From contig NZ_LR733275.1 of NCBI RefSeq assembly GCF_902506415.1, positions 2,395,795 to 2,459,794 on the forward strand: a stretch of DNA of 64,000 nt. Direction: 5' to 3'. The stretch comes from Massilia sp. 9I (GTDB lineage Bacteria > Pseudomonadota > Gammaproteobacteria > Burkholderiales > Burkholderiaceae_D). The translations under genes and the position numbers were made by a program. The notes under the pieces were generated by a model. That model did no database searches. It saw only the letters and a program-made list of their open reading frames with translations, and was not told the DNA's origin. This document shows positions 1 through 8,325 of the stretch, piece by piece (within the stretch, counting starts at the first letter, position 1; every line of letters starts with the position of its first letter).

Positions 1-847
1 CGCGCGGCTGCTGGCGGCGCCGTGCGGCCTTGAGCAGTTCGCGCCCCTCGATGATGTCGCCCCAGTAGAAGCGGCAGGGATTCGGCACCGCGAACAGCAC
101 CTGGGTATGGCGCGACAGAGCGGCGATGGCCTGCAGGGTCTGGTAAGGCAGGGTCGACATGCCGAACAGGATCACGCGGCGCGGCAGGCGCGATGCGGGT
201 TCACGGCCGGACTCGACCGCGGCCAGGAACTGCTCGTGGATACTGGCGCGGCCGGTGACGCGCTGTTCAAGCGGCAGGCTGGCGTGGATTTCACGCCACA
301 GGCAGGCCTGCCATTTCAGGTCGGGCCCCAGCGGCAGCGGGTCGCCCACCGGGCGGCGCAGCTGGTCGCGCCCCGCTTCCCAGTCGGCCAGCCAGTCGGA
401 ACGGTAGACCTGGTACTGGTCGTACAGGTCGGCCAGGCGCTCGGCCAGCTGCAGGCGGCGTTCGGGGCAACCGTCGCCCAGGAACTGCTTGAGCGGGGCG
501 TAGCTGGCGTCCTCCACCAGGCTGGGGAGCAGGCGCATCAGGCGCCAGGTGAGCGGGTCCTTGTCGAAGGGCGCGCGGGTGGGCACCCGCTCGCGCCCGA
601 GCATGCCGCGGTAGGCTTCCCACAGGAAGCGCGCCGGCAGCGCCACGCGGGTGGCGGCGCACACGCCCATTTCCTCGGCCAGCGCGATCTTCAGCCACTC
701 GGCCACCCCGTTCGACTGCACCAGGATGGTCTCCTGCTCGAGCGCGCCCAGCGGGTGGCGGCGCAGCCAGTCGAACATGGCGCTGCGCAGCAATTCCATC
801 TGGTTGCCGTGCAAGATTAACAAGCCTGGGGTGATCGGGGAGGACAT
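1..847 (-). CDS. recC: RecC, exodeoxyribonuclease V gamma subunit (N-terminal part, cut by window edge)
   Basis: About 282 N-terminal codons of a protein that normally exceeds 1000 residues; the 3' end lies beyond position 1. Reading from the ATG at 847, the product opens with an LHGNQMELLRSAMFDWL segment, then LVQSNGVAEWLKIALAEEMG and LPARFLWEAYRGML. This matches the RecC N-terminus, which begins with a short strand, a helix and the conserved 'VQS.GMA.WL...A...G' motif of the inactivated helicase domain. Known role: RecC is the Chi-recognition subunit of the RecBCD helicase-nuclease in double-strand break repair. recB and recD would be expected downstream, outside the window. The start was chosen because it places this domain at the very N-terminus. 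The identification is from remembered family motifs, not an alignment. Confidence 0.8.
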   Translation of the reverse strand, partial: MSSPITPGLLILHGNQMELLRSAMFDWLRRHPLGALEQETILVQSNGVAEWLKIALAEEMGVCAATRVALPARFLWEAYRGMLGRERVPTRAPFDKDPLTWRLMRLLPSLVEDASYAPLKQFLGDGCPERRLQLAERLADLYDQYQVYRSDWLADWEAGRDQLRRPVGDPLPLGPDLKWQACLWREIHASLPLEQRVTGRASIHEQFLAAVESGREPASRLPRRVILFGMSTLPYQTLQAIAALSRHTQVLFAVPNPCRFYWGDIIEGRELLKAARRRQQPR

Positions 848-951
848 CGGAACGCTTGGGTTGCTCAAGGGGCAAAGGATACCTGTTTTGGGGGCGGCAC
901 GGAAGGCTTGGTGCTGAGCATTGACTCTTCAGCAAGCCCGGAAAACCGCCC

Positions 952-3900
952 TTAATACCGGTCGTGGTCGCGCACTCCGAGGCGGGCCGTGATCTCGCGT
1001 TCGATGCGCCCCAGTTGGACGCGCAGGCGCGCCGCCAGTGCGCGCGCCTGGGCCGGACGCTGGGCCTGTCCTTCGAGCTCTTCGCACAGGCCGGCGAAGC
1101 CGATGGCGCCGACCGCGCGTGCCGAGGACTTGACGCGGTGCGCCACCGCCACCACCGCCGCCATGTCGCCGGCGCCGAGCGCGGCCTCGATCTCGTCCAG
1201 CGAGGTGCGCGCGCTCGACACGAACAGGAAAGCATATTTGCGCATCCGTTCGCGCTCGCCGCCGAAGGTGGATTCCAGCACCGCATAGTCGACGGCGGCG
1301 TCGCCCGCCACCGGGGCGGCCACCAGGTCCGGCGCCGGCGCCGCGCTGCGCCCCAGGCAGCGCGCGATGGTGGCGGCCAGCAGCTCGGGCACTACCGGCT
1401 TGGTCAGGAATTCGTCCATGCCGGCCTGCAGGCAGCGCTCCCGGTCCTCGAGTCCGGCGTTGGCGGTCATGGCGATCACCAGGGTATCGCGCAGCTGCGG
1501 ATCCTGGCGGATGCGGCGGGTCGCCTCCAGCCCGTCCATGACCGGCATTTGCAAGTCCATCAGGACGCAATCGAAGCGCCCCTGCGCCATCGCGTCCAGG
1601 GCCTCGGCGCCGTTGCCGGCCACGCTGACGACAGCGCCGGCATGCTCCAGCAGCTCGCGCGCGACCTGCTGGTTGAAGGGATTGTCCTCGACCAGCAGCA
1701 CGGCGCAGCCGTCCAGGCGCATCGGCCCCGCGCCGATCGCCGGCGCCGCCCCCAGGCCGGCGCCGGCGCCGTCGTCCAGCCCCAGGCGCGCCGTGAACCA
1801 GAAGGTGCTGCCGCGCCCCGGCGCACTGTCGACCCCGACCTCGCCGCGCATCAGTTCCGCCAGCTGCTTGCTGATCACCAGGCCCAGGCCGGTGCCGCCA
1901 TGGCGGCGTGTGGCCGAGGGGTCGGCCTGGTGGAAGGGGGTGAACAGGCTGGCCAGCTTGTCGGGCGCGATACCGATGCCGCTGTCCTGCACGTCGAAAC
2001 GCACCAGCAGCTCGGGACCGAAGGCGTGTTCCAGGCAGGCGCGCAGCAGGATGCGGCCCTGCTCGGAAAACTTGACCGCGTTGCCGGCAAAATTCAGCAG
2101 CACCTGCTCCAGCCGCAGCGGGTCGCCGCGCAGGGGACGCATCAGCTCGGGCGCGATCTCGAGGTCGAAGCCGAGGCCCTTGGCGCTTGCCTCCTGGCTT
2201 AGCTGCTGTTCGACGTTGCGCATCACCGCCTCCAGCATGAAGCCGCGCGTCGCCAGCTCCAGCTTGCCGGCTTCGATCTTGGAAAAGTCGAGGATGTCGT
2301 TGATGATGCCCAGCAGGTGCTGGCCCGAATGGAAGATCTTGTCCAGGTAGCCGCGCAGCTGCGCATCGGGGCGCGACTGCAGCGCCAGGTGGGTCATGCC
2401 GATGATGCTGTTCATCGGCGTGCGGATCTCGTGGCTCATGTTCGACAGAAAGTCGCTCTTGGCCTGGTTGGCGGCATCGGCGCGCGCCTTCAGCTCGTGC
2501 ACGGTGGTGATGTCGGTCGAGATGCACAGCACGGCCGGCATCTCGCCGTCCGGATGCAGGGGCACGCGCACGCTCCACATCTGGCGCACGCTGCCGTCGC
2601 GCAGCGTCAGTTCGGCCTGGCAGGCGTGACGTTCGCCCTTTTCCAGCACGGCGCGGTCGCGCTCCCAGATGCGCTCGGCCATCTCGGCGCGCAGCACGTC
2701 GAGGTCGCGCTGGCCGACAATGCTGGCCGCCGGCAGTCCGACCAGGGCGGCACTCTTCGCATTGACGTAGCGGAAGCGCCGCGCGCTGTCCTTCAGGTAG
2801 ACGTAGGCGTCCAGGTTGTCGAGCACCGAATCGAGCAGCAGGCGCTGGTCGAGCGCGATGCGGCGCGAGCGCATCAGGTTGAAGAACAGCGCAAAGCCCA
2901 GCAGGCTGACGCCGAAGCCGGAACCGAAGGCCAGCAGCGGCAGGTAGCGGTCGGCGCCCACCGCCATGGCGGCGCGGTCGGCCGAGAAATGCGCCTTCCA
3001 GGGGGTGCCGACGTAATCGATCGGCAGCAGGGTCGTGAAGCGCCCGCCAGCTGCGGGCTTGCCGCGCACTTCGGGGCCGACCAGCAGGCGGTCGCGCGCA
3101 TCGAGCGCCAGCGGCCCGCCCTGCTTGGCGCCGGCACGCGCCGGGCCGGTCTCGCTGTACAGGCTGAGCGCAACCGGCTGGCGCGCTTCCGGCCCAAGGG
3201 CGCGGCGCACCAGTTCGTCGACCGAGAAGGCGATGCCGATGCTGCCGATGTAGCGCGCGCGCCGCTCCTCCACCGTGGGTGGCAGGCCGCCCCCCTGGTA
3301 CAGCGATTCGCGCATGCCGAGCGCAGTGTGGGGCGTGGGGAGCTCGAGCCGGACCGGATTGCCGGAAGCGCCCAGCGTGCCCTGGTCGCGGGTGCGCTCC
3401 AGCACCGGACGCACCAACGGCTGGGCGGCGATGTCAAGGCCAAGCCGGTTGTTGGGCTGCGTCGCCGGTTCGACCCAGGCGATCACCGCGTACCAGGGGC
3501 GGCGCCCGGCGGGCCGAATGTCGAAGTCCGGATAGCCGGCCGGATCCACGCTGCGGTCGGCGCGCATGCGCGCGACAAAGGCGTCGCGCTCGGCGTCCGG
3601 AACGTAGGCGATAAAGGAGACCGCTTCGATCGCCGGGAACTGGGTCGGCAGGTCGATCGCCTTGACGTAGCGCCGCAGGTTCAGCCGGGTCAGCCCATCG
3701 GCGGCGGCGTGCAGCGCCGTCATCCCGCGCACCACCCGTGCATAGGACTGGATCGCGCTCGAGATGCGCTCCTGGGCCAGGCGCGACACCGTCTCGAAGC
3801 GGCGCCGCGCGTCGGCTTCGACCGCGCCGGCGGCGACCCGGTAGCACAGCGCGCCGACCGCGAGCGACAGCGCCAGCCCGGCCAGCCAGGGAGCGGCCGC

Positions 3901-3999
3901 CACCACCCGGGCGGCCAGGCTCGTGTTGTTCGCGGGGGTATCCGCGCTCGCATGTGCTGCATTGTCTGCTGCTGCCTTGCCGGTCGACGAGTGATCCAT
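952..3999 (-). CDS. CHASE-PAS hybrid sensor histidine kinase with REC and HPt domains
   Basis: 1015-residue membrane hybrid kinase. An N-terminal hydrophobic segment (about 33-56) and a second one (about 350-375) bracket a periplasmic CHASE-type sensor. A PAS domain follows (about 390-500). The HisKA motif SHEIRTP has its phospho-accepting His at 523. The HATPase domain shows NAVKF, DSGIGI and [14 protein letters not shown] receiver domain has [11 protein letters not shown] with the acceptor Asp at 815, and a C-terminal HPt domain has [13 protein letters not shown] with His 954. All residues for a complete His-Asp-His relay are present, so output must pass to an unlinked response regulator. 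The ligand cannot be told; CHASE domains commonly bind small extracellular molecules. It diverges from the S9 peptidase gene with about 90 bp between the starts. Confidence 0.9.
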   Translation of the reverse strand: MDHSSTGKAAADNAAHASADTPANNTSLAARVVAAAPWLAGLALSLAVGALCYRVAAGAVEADARRRFETVSRLAQERISSAIQSYARVVRGMTALHAAADGLTRLNLRRYVKAIDLPTQFPAIEAVSFIAYVPDAERDAFVARMRADRSVDPAGYPDFDIRPAGRRPWYAVIAWVEPATQPNNRLGLDIAAQPLVRPVLERTRDQGTLGASGNPVRLELPTPHTALGMRESLYQGGGLPPTVEERRARYIGSIGIAFSVDELVRRALGPEARQPVALSLYSETGPARAGAKQGGPLALDARDRLLVGPEVRGKPAAGGRFTTLLPIDYVGTPWKAHFSADRAAMAVGADRYLPLLAFGSGFGVSLLGFALFFNLMRSRRIALDQRLLLDSVLDNLDAYVYLKDSARRFRYVNAKSAALVGLPAASIVGQRDLDVLRAEMAERIWERDRAVLEKGERHACQAELTLRDGSVRQMWSVRVPLHPDGEMPAVLCISTDITTVHELKARADAANQAKSDFLSNMSHEIRTPMNSIIGMTHLALQSRPDAQLRGYLDKIFHSGQHLLGIINDILDFSKIEAGKLELATRGFMLEAVMRNVEQQLSQEASAKGLGFDLEIAPELMRPLRGDPLRLEQVLLNFAGNAVKFSEQGRILLRACLEHAFGPELLVRFDVQDSGIGIAPDKLASLFTPFHQADPSATRRHGGTGLGLVISKQLAELMRGEVGVDSAPGRGSTFWFTARLGLDDGAGAGLGAAPAIGAGPMRLDGCAVLLVEDNPFNQQVARELLEHAGAVVSVAGNGAEALDAMAQGRFDCVLMDLQMPVMDGLEATRRIRQDPQLRDTLVIAMTANAGLEDRERCLQAGMDEFLTKPVVPELLAATIARCLGRSAAPAPDLVAAPVAGDAAVDYAVLESTFGGERERMRKYAFLFVSSARTSLDEIEAALGAGDMAAVVAVAHRVKSSARAVGAIGFAGLCEELEGQAQRPAQARALAARLRVQLGRIEREITARLGVRDHDRY

Positions 4000-4090
4000 T
4001 CTGCTCCAGACGTGCGGTTAGGCCCGCTCGATATTGCTAGTATAGGCAATCCGCAGGCCAACTTTCTCAACGATACTCACCAAGCCCTTC

Positions 4091-6139
4091 ATGATGCCAG
4101 AGCCCCAGGCCCCTGTTCAACCCAACGACGACCCCTATCTCTGGCTCGAGGAGGTCGACGGCGTGCGCGCCCTGGCCTGGGTCGGCGAACGCAATCGCGC
4201 CACCGAGGCCGAACTGGAGGGGTACGCCGGCCACGCCGCCCTGCGCACGCGCCTGCGCGCCATCCTCGACTCCACCGAGCGGATTCCCTACGCGGGCTGC
4301 CATGCCGGCCTGCTGTACAACTTCTGGCGCGACGCCGCCCATCCGCGCGGCCTGTGGCGCCGCTGCGCACTGGACGAATACCGCAAGGAGGCGCCCGCAT
4401 GGGAGATCCTGATCGACCTCGACGCCCTGGCGCGCGACGAAGGCGAGAACTGGGTCTGGGGCGGGGTCACCTGGCTCGAACCTGCCAAGGACCGCTGCCT
4501 GGTATCGCTCTCGCGCGGCGGCGGCGACGCCAAAGTCGTGCGCGAGTTCGACGCGGGCGAAGGCCGCTTCGTGGCGGACGGCTTCACCCTGCTTGAAGCC
4601 AAGAGCGACGTGGCCTGGATCGACCGCGACACCCTGTTCGTCGGCACCGATTTCGGCCCGGGCTCGCTCACCGATTCCGGCTACCCGCGCATCGTCAAGA
4701 TCTGGCGCCGCGGCACGCCCCTGGCGGCGGCAAGCACCGTCTTCGAGGCCGCCGGCGACGACCTGTCGGCCTCCGGCTGGTGTGACGCCACGCCCGGCTT
4801 CGAGCGCCAGTTCGTGCAGCGCCAGATCGGCTTCTACAGCAGCGAACTGTTCGTGCGCCAGGGCGACGCGCTGCGCAATGTGCCGAAGCCGATCGATGCC
4901 AACGCCTTCGCGGTGCGCGACCAGCTGGTGATCGAACTGCGCTCCGATTGGGAACATGGCGGCCGCCACTTCCCGCAGGGCGCCCTGCTGGCCGCCCCGT
5001 TCGACGCCTTCCTCGAGGGCACGGCCCAGTGCGAGCCGCTGTTCCTGCCCTCGCCCACCACCTCGCTCGACGGCTTGACGGTGACCCGCGACGCGCTGCT
5101 GCTCACGGTCCTCGACAAGGTCAAGAACCGCCTGGTCGAGGTGCGCCGCACGGGCGGCGCCTGGCAGGCGCGCGACGTTGCCCTGCCCGGCATGGGGTCG
5201 ATCGACACCTGGGCCTTCGACGCCGTTGCCTCGAACCGCTACTTCCTCACCCTCACCGGCTTTACCGAACCGTCCACCCTGTACCTGATGGAAGCGGGCG
5301 AAGAGGCGCGCGAGCCGCTGAAGGCGATGCCGGCCTTCTTCGATGCCGCCGGGCTGCAGGTCCACCAATTCGAGGCGGTGTCGAAAGACGGGACCCGGGT
5401 TCCCTACTTCGCCGTGATGCAGGGCGAGACCCGCCTGGACGGGAACAATCCGACAGTCCTGTACGGCTATGGCGGCTTCGAGGTGTCGCTGAAGCCCTCC
5501 TACGGCGCGCTCAGCGGCGCTGCCTGGCTGGAAGGCGGCGGCGTCTACGTGGTGGCCAACATCCGCGGCGGCGGCGAGTTCGGCCCGGGCTGGCACCAGG
5601 CGGCGCTGAAGGAACACCGCCAGCGCGCGTTCGACGACTTCATCGCCGTGGCCGAAGACCTGGTCGCGCGCGGCATCAGCAGCCCCGAGCGCCTGGGCAT
5701 CATGGGCGGCAGCAACGGCGGCCTGCTGGTCGGCGCGGTGCTGACCCAGCGTCCCGAACTCTTTGGCGCCGTGGTGTGCCAGGTGCCGCTGCTGGACATG
5801 CGGCGCTACCACCAGCTGCTGGCGGGCGCCTCCTGGATGGGCGAATACGGCGACCCAGACGACCCCGCCGAGTGGGCATGGATCGGGCGCTACTCGCCCT
5901 ACCAGCAGGTCCGCGCGGACGGGCGCTATCCGCGCGTGCTGTTCACCACCTCGACCCGCGACGACCGTGTCCATCCGGGCCATGCACGCAAGATGGCGGC
6001 GCGCATGCTCGACCAGGGCCACGACGTGCTGTACTGGGAGAATACCGAGGGAGGCCATGCCGGCGCTGCCGACAATGCGCAGACCGCGCGCATGTGGGCT
6101 CTGACCTGGACCTTCCTCCGGCACCAGCTGCGTGCCTAG
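4091..6139 (+). CDS. S9 family serine peptidase (prolyl oligopeptidase type)
   Basis: 682 residues, typical for prolyl oligopeptidases and oligopeptidase B. An N-terminal beta-propeller region (starting PYLWLEEVDG, the classic POP opening) precedes a C-terminal alpha/beta hydrolase domain. The nucleophile lies in GGSNGG (Ser 541), the acid in TRDDRVHPGHA (Asp 624/625) and the base His 656 in EGGHAG. No signal peptide is visible, so a cytoplasmic enzyme that cleaves short peptides is expected. The start follows a short spacer from the divergent kinase gene; a second ATG follows immediately (ATGATG). The stop codon lies inside the large inverted repeat that separates it from the convergent luxI gene. 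Confidence 0.92.
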   Translation: MMPEPQAPVQPNDDPYLWLEEVDGVRALAWVGERNRATEAELEGYAGHAALRTRLRAILDSTERIPYAGCHAGLLYNFWRDAAHPRGLWRRCALDEYRKEAPAWEILIDLDALARDEGENWVWGGVTWLEPAKDRCLVSLSRGGGDAKVVREFDAGEGRFVADGFTLLEAKSDVAWIDRDTLFVGTDFGPGSLTDSGYPRIVKIWRRGTPLAAASTVFEAAGDDLSASGWCDATPGFERQFVQRQIGFYSSELFVRQGDALRNVPKPIDANAFAVRDQLVIELRSDWEHGGRHFPQGALLAAPFDAFLEGTAQCEPLFLPSPTTSLDGLTVTRDALLLTVLDKVKNRLVEVRRTGGAWQARDVALPGMGSIDTWAFDAVASNRYFLTLTGFTEPSTLYLMEAGEEAREPLKAMPAFFDAAGLQVHQFEAVSKDGTRVPYFAVMQGETRLDGNNPTVLYGYGGFEVSLKPSYGALSGAAWLEGGGVYVVANIRGGGEFGPGWHQAALKEHRQRAFDDFIAVAEDLVARGISSPERLGIMGGSNGGLLVGAVLTQRPELFGAVVCQVPLLDMRRYHQLLAGASWMGEYGDPDDPAEWAWIGRYSPYQQVRADGRYPRVLFTTSTRDDRVHPGHARKMAARMLDQGHDVLYWENTEGGHAGAADNAQTARMWALTWTFLRHQLRA

Positions 6140-6227
6140 CAATTCCCCCCATGGCGTCGCTGGACCGTCTCGCCGTACTAGCGTACTGTCTTCGACGGTC
6201 CGCCTCGCCCTAGGGGTTTTGCTAGGC
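6134..6227. repeat. Nested inverted-repeat element between convergent genes
   Basis: The outer arms read GCCTAGCAA (6134-6142) and TTGCTAGGC (6219-6227), extended inward by runs of C and G. A second perfect inverted repeat, GGACCGTC (6162-6169) with GACGGTCC (6194-6201), is nested inside. It sits between the peptidase stop codon, which it includes, and the luxI 3' end, so it could fold as a bidirectional terminator or be a REP-type intergenic repeat. No uridine tract follows, so simple rho-independent termination is not assured. Confidence 0.6.
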
Positions 6228-6240
6228 GCGCAGGCCGGGC

Positions 6241-6825
6241 TTAGGACGCCATGCGCTGGGCAAACAGCGCTTCCCAAGTAGCGCGCACGTCCACGTAGAA
6301 GGCCACCGCGTTCTCGATGCCGATCTTCTGCGGCTCGCCGAGGCGGCTGGTGACCACGCCGGCGCGCCGGGTCAGGCGCTCCATCGCGGTGGTGGTCACG
6401 GTGACGTAGTGCGTGATGCCGTTCTCGATGCCGTAGCGGACCACGGCTTCGAAACACTGCATCGTCATGTCGGAAAAGCCGTAGCGGTTTTCCTTGTCGG
6501 TCTCGAGGGCGAAGCGCGACAGCTCCCAGATGTGGGGGTCGCTCGGCGCGTCCTGCCCTTCCAGAAGCTGGGCGAAAGAATCCTTGAGCATGTACGGGCC
6601 TTCGGTCGGCAGCAGGCGCCAGCAGCCCAGCAGCACGCCGGCCGGCTCGCGCATCACCATGTAGGCTGGATCGAGGGCGTCGTAGCCATCGATTTCCATG
6701 CCCGACAGCACCGGCACTTCCCAGCCTAGGCGCCCGCTGAATACTTTGGCGCGCAGCTTGTGCATTTCCCACAGGTCTTTGGATTTGAATTCACGACGTG
6801 CTGCGATTTTGATCTGCATATTCAT
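6241..6825 (-). CDS. luxI: LuxI-family acyl-homoserine-lactone synthase
   Basis: 194 residues, the usual LuxI length. Counting from the chosen ATG, the hallmark residues fall at the family's expected positions: Arg25, Phe29, Trp35, Asp46, Asp49, Arg70, Glu101, Ser103 and Arg104 (segments LRAKVFSGRLGWEV, MEIDGYDALDPAYMV, GCWRLLPT, WELSRFAL). Known reaction: condensing S-adenosylmethionine with an acyl-ACP to give an N-acyl-homoserine lactone signal; the chain length cannot be read from sequence. The start at 6825 was chosen over a longer frame because AAAGGGG lies 8 bases upstream. It is divergent from an RsaL-like gene across a 159-bp region carrying a lux-box-like palindrome, and luxR lies just beyond. 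Confidence 0.93.
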   Translation of the reverse strand: MNMQIKIAARREFKSKDLWEMHKLRAKVFSGRLGWEVPVLSGMEIDGYDALDPAYMVMREPAGVLLGCWRLLPTEGPYMLKDSFAQLLEGQDAPSDPHIWELSRFALETDKENRYGFSDMTMQCFEAVVRYGIENGITHYVTVTTTAMERLTRRAGVVTSRLGEPQKIGIENAVAFYVDVRATWEALFAQRMAS

Positions 6826-6901
6826 TTTCGGCCCCTTTGTTTGTGGTGGTTCAAAGCTATGCTGCTGGCATACAAGGTTCATGCAATACGGGCAAAACTG
6901 G

Positions 6902-6921
6902 AACTAGCAGCTCTGCTAGGT
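6902..6921. promoter_or_regulatory. lux-box-like palindrome between luxI and rsaL
   Basis: CTAGCAG (6904-6910), a two-base centre CT, then CTGCTAG (6913-6919): a perfect 7-bp dyad within a 20-bp window. It is about 77 bp upstream of the luxI start and about 65 bp upstream of the rsaL-like start. The size, symmetry and position fit a LuxR-AHL binding site serving both divergent genes, as in the lasI-rsaL promoter. An RsaL site might overlap it. No binding data are available here. Confidence 0.7.
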
Positions 6922-6984
6922 TTGTATGCGCGGCGTCGGTGGAATACTTGCAGACTGCATAGCCAACGACAAAAAGGAGCAGAC

Positions 6985-7257
6985 ATGGCAAACGAAGTGA
7001 TGTGCGAAGCACTGGCAGCGGAACTGGAAGCGCAGCAGGCGGCGCAGGTTGAAGGCGGCAGGCGCAACAAGCCCCACGAGCTGCGGCGTCTGCGCATTGC
7101 AAAACGGGAAAGTCAGGAGAAGTTCTGGAGCCGCTTCGGGGTGACCCAGTCGAGCGGCAGCCGCTTCGAGACCGGGCTCGAGCTGCCGCCACCGGTCGCG
7201 ATCCTGCTGCGCCTATACGTCAACGGCAGGGTCAGCGATGGTGATCTTCAGGTGTGA
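6985..7257 (+). CDS. rsaL: RsaL-like quorum-sensing repressor
   Basis: 90-residue protein with a helix-turn-helix core around RRLRIAKRESQEKFWSRFG followed by VTQSSGSRFETGLELPPP and a C-terminal leucine-rich helix. The FWSRFG.(T/S)QS.GSRFE.G signature closely resembles remembered Pseudomonas RsaL, a tetrahelical H-T-H repressor of lasI that limits AHL production. The position agrees: it lies between luxR and luxI and is transcribed against both, as rsaL is between lasR and lasI. The start at 6985 has an AAGGAG Shine-Dalgarno seven bases upstream. Its last 26 bp overlap the convergent 3' end of luxR. Alternative: a generic XRE-type regulator, but the signature plus synteny favour RsaL. Confidence 0.85.
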   Translation: MANEVMCEALAAELEAQQAAQVEGGRRNKPHELRRLRIAKRESQEKFWSRFGVTQSSGSRFETGLELPPPVAILLRLYVNGRVSDGDLQV

Positions 7258-7966
7258 TGAGGCCGAGGGCGATTGCCTTGACGACCGCCTGCTGACGCGT
7301 GTTCACGCCGAACTTCTGGCGCACGTTCGCCAGGTGGAAATTGACGGTCGCCTCGGAACAGTTGGTGATTCTGGCGATCTCCCATGAGGACTTGCCGACC
7401 ATGACCCATTGCAGCACTTCGAGCTCGCGCCGGGTCAGGCGCGGCAAGTCCGGTTCCAGCTTGCCTTCGCGAAAACGCGCCGAAGAAGCGAAGGCATAGT
7501 CGCGGATCAGGGACAGCGCCGGCAGGGTCTGGAGGAGCTGCTGCTCGAAAGGGGCGTCGGGCCGCATGTCGGAGGCGAAGCTGACCATGCCCAGTTCGCC
7601 ATGCGGACCATGGATCGGCAGCGTCACGCCGCTGCGGATCCCGTGCGCGCTGGCTTCCTCGTACAGGGCGCCGGGCACGCCGCCGCCGAAGGTCGACGGC
7701 GCCCAGATCAGCGGCAGGATGTTCGATACGCAGTGCCCTACCGTTGGATCCACATACGCGAAGCCGTTGGCGTCGTAGCGCTCGCGCCACTCAGCCGAAT
7801 AATTACTGCGTGTGAAAGCGTGCTCGAAGCGAACATGACGGGAAGGTACAACACCAAACAACACTTGATCGAAGCCCAGGCTATGTGCGAGCTTAAACAG
7901 ACGCTCTGTCCATGTGCGATCGTCGCCGGCTTCCAACAGCTCAAGCAGTAATGCAGTTTCTATCAT
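7232..7966 (-). CDS. luxR: LuxR-family AHL-responsive transcriptional regulator
   Basis: 244 residues with an N-terminal autoinducer-binding domain and a C-terminal LuxR/FixJ helix-turn-helix. The six residues invariant in AHL-binding LuxR proteins are present: Trp60, Tyr64, Asp73, Pro74, Trp88 and Gly113. The DNA-binding domain reads LTRRELEVLQWVMVGKSSWEIA and then SEATVNFHLANVRQKFGV (about 178-232). This is therefore a cognate, not a solo or degenerate, receptor for the product of the adjacent luxI. The 3' end overlaps the opposing rsaL-like gene, so antisense interference between them is possible. Confidence 0.92.
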   Translation of the reverse strand: MIETALLLELLEAGDDRTWTERLFKLAHSLGFDQVLFGVVPSRHVRFEHAFTRSNYSAEWRERYDANGFAYVDPTVGHCVSNILPLIWAPSTFGGGVPGALYEEASAHGIRSGVTLPIHGPHGELGMVSFASDMRPDAPFEQQLLQTLPALSLIRDYAFASSARFREGKLEPDLPRLTRRELEVLQWVMVGKSSWEIARITNCSEATVNFHLANVRQKFGVNTRQQAVVKAIALGLITPEDHHR

Positions 7967-8325
7967 AGGGACAAATGCGGGTCACTGTGTCGCTCATGCT
8001 AAATGACTTCGTCGTTTAACAAGGCAAATTCGACGCGATTACTTCTGTGTTCCTCACTGAAGAGAGAGCAACTGTAGTGTCATTACAACAAGCATATTTT
8101 CAATCGTGCGCAAGCATCTTCCAATTTACGTTACCCTCCGCCAGTTATCCAGCTAAAGTTTTCTGAATTGCAAGATTTCTTGATTCCAGCGTCACATTTG
8201 GCCACCGCAATGCTTGACTTGAGTCTATACAAGAGTATCTTCTCAGGATTTCACAGTTCACAGTCGCCGGTTTTACCCGCGGCGCCCCACTCTCTTACCC
8301 AACACGCGAAACAAGGACTTAGTCG
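7967..8325. other. 359-bp AT-richer intergenic region upstream of the tandem-HAMP kinase
   Basis: No open frame with coding character is seen. Base composition is clearly more AT-rich than the flanks. It must carry the divergent promoters of luxR (leftward) and the large kinase (rightward); a candidate for the latter is listed separately. Confidence 0.6.
8214..8241 (+). promoter_or_regulatory. Candidate sigma-70 promoter of the tandem-HAMP kinase operon
   Basis: TTGACT (8214-8219), a 16-bp spacer, then TATCTT (8236-8241), about 85 bp before the start codon. It is read by eye only. Confidence 0.4.

Noticed and set aside
4067..6772. About 900-codon minus-strand frame opposite the S9 peptidase and luxI
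   Set aside because: It runs out of frame through luxI and antisense to a clear peptidase, with no domains.
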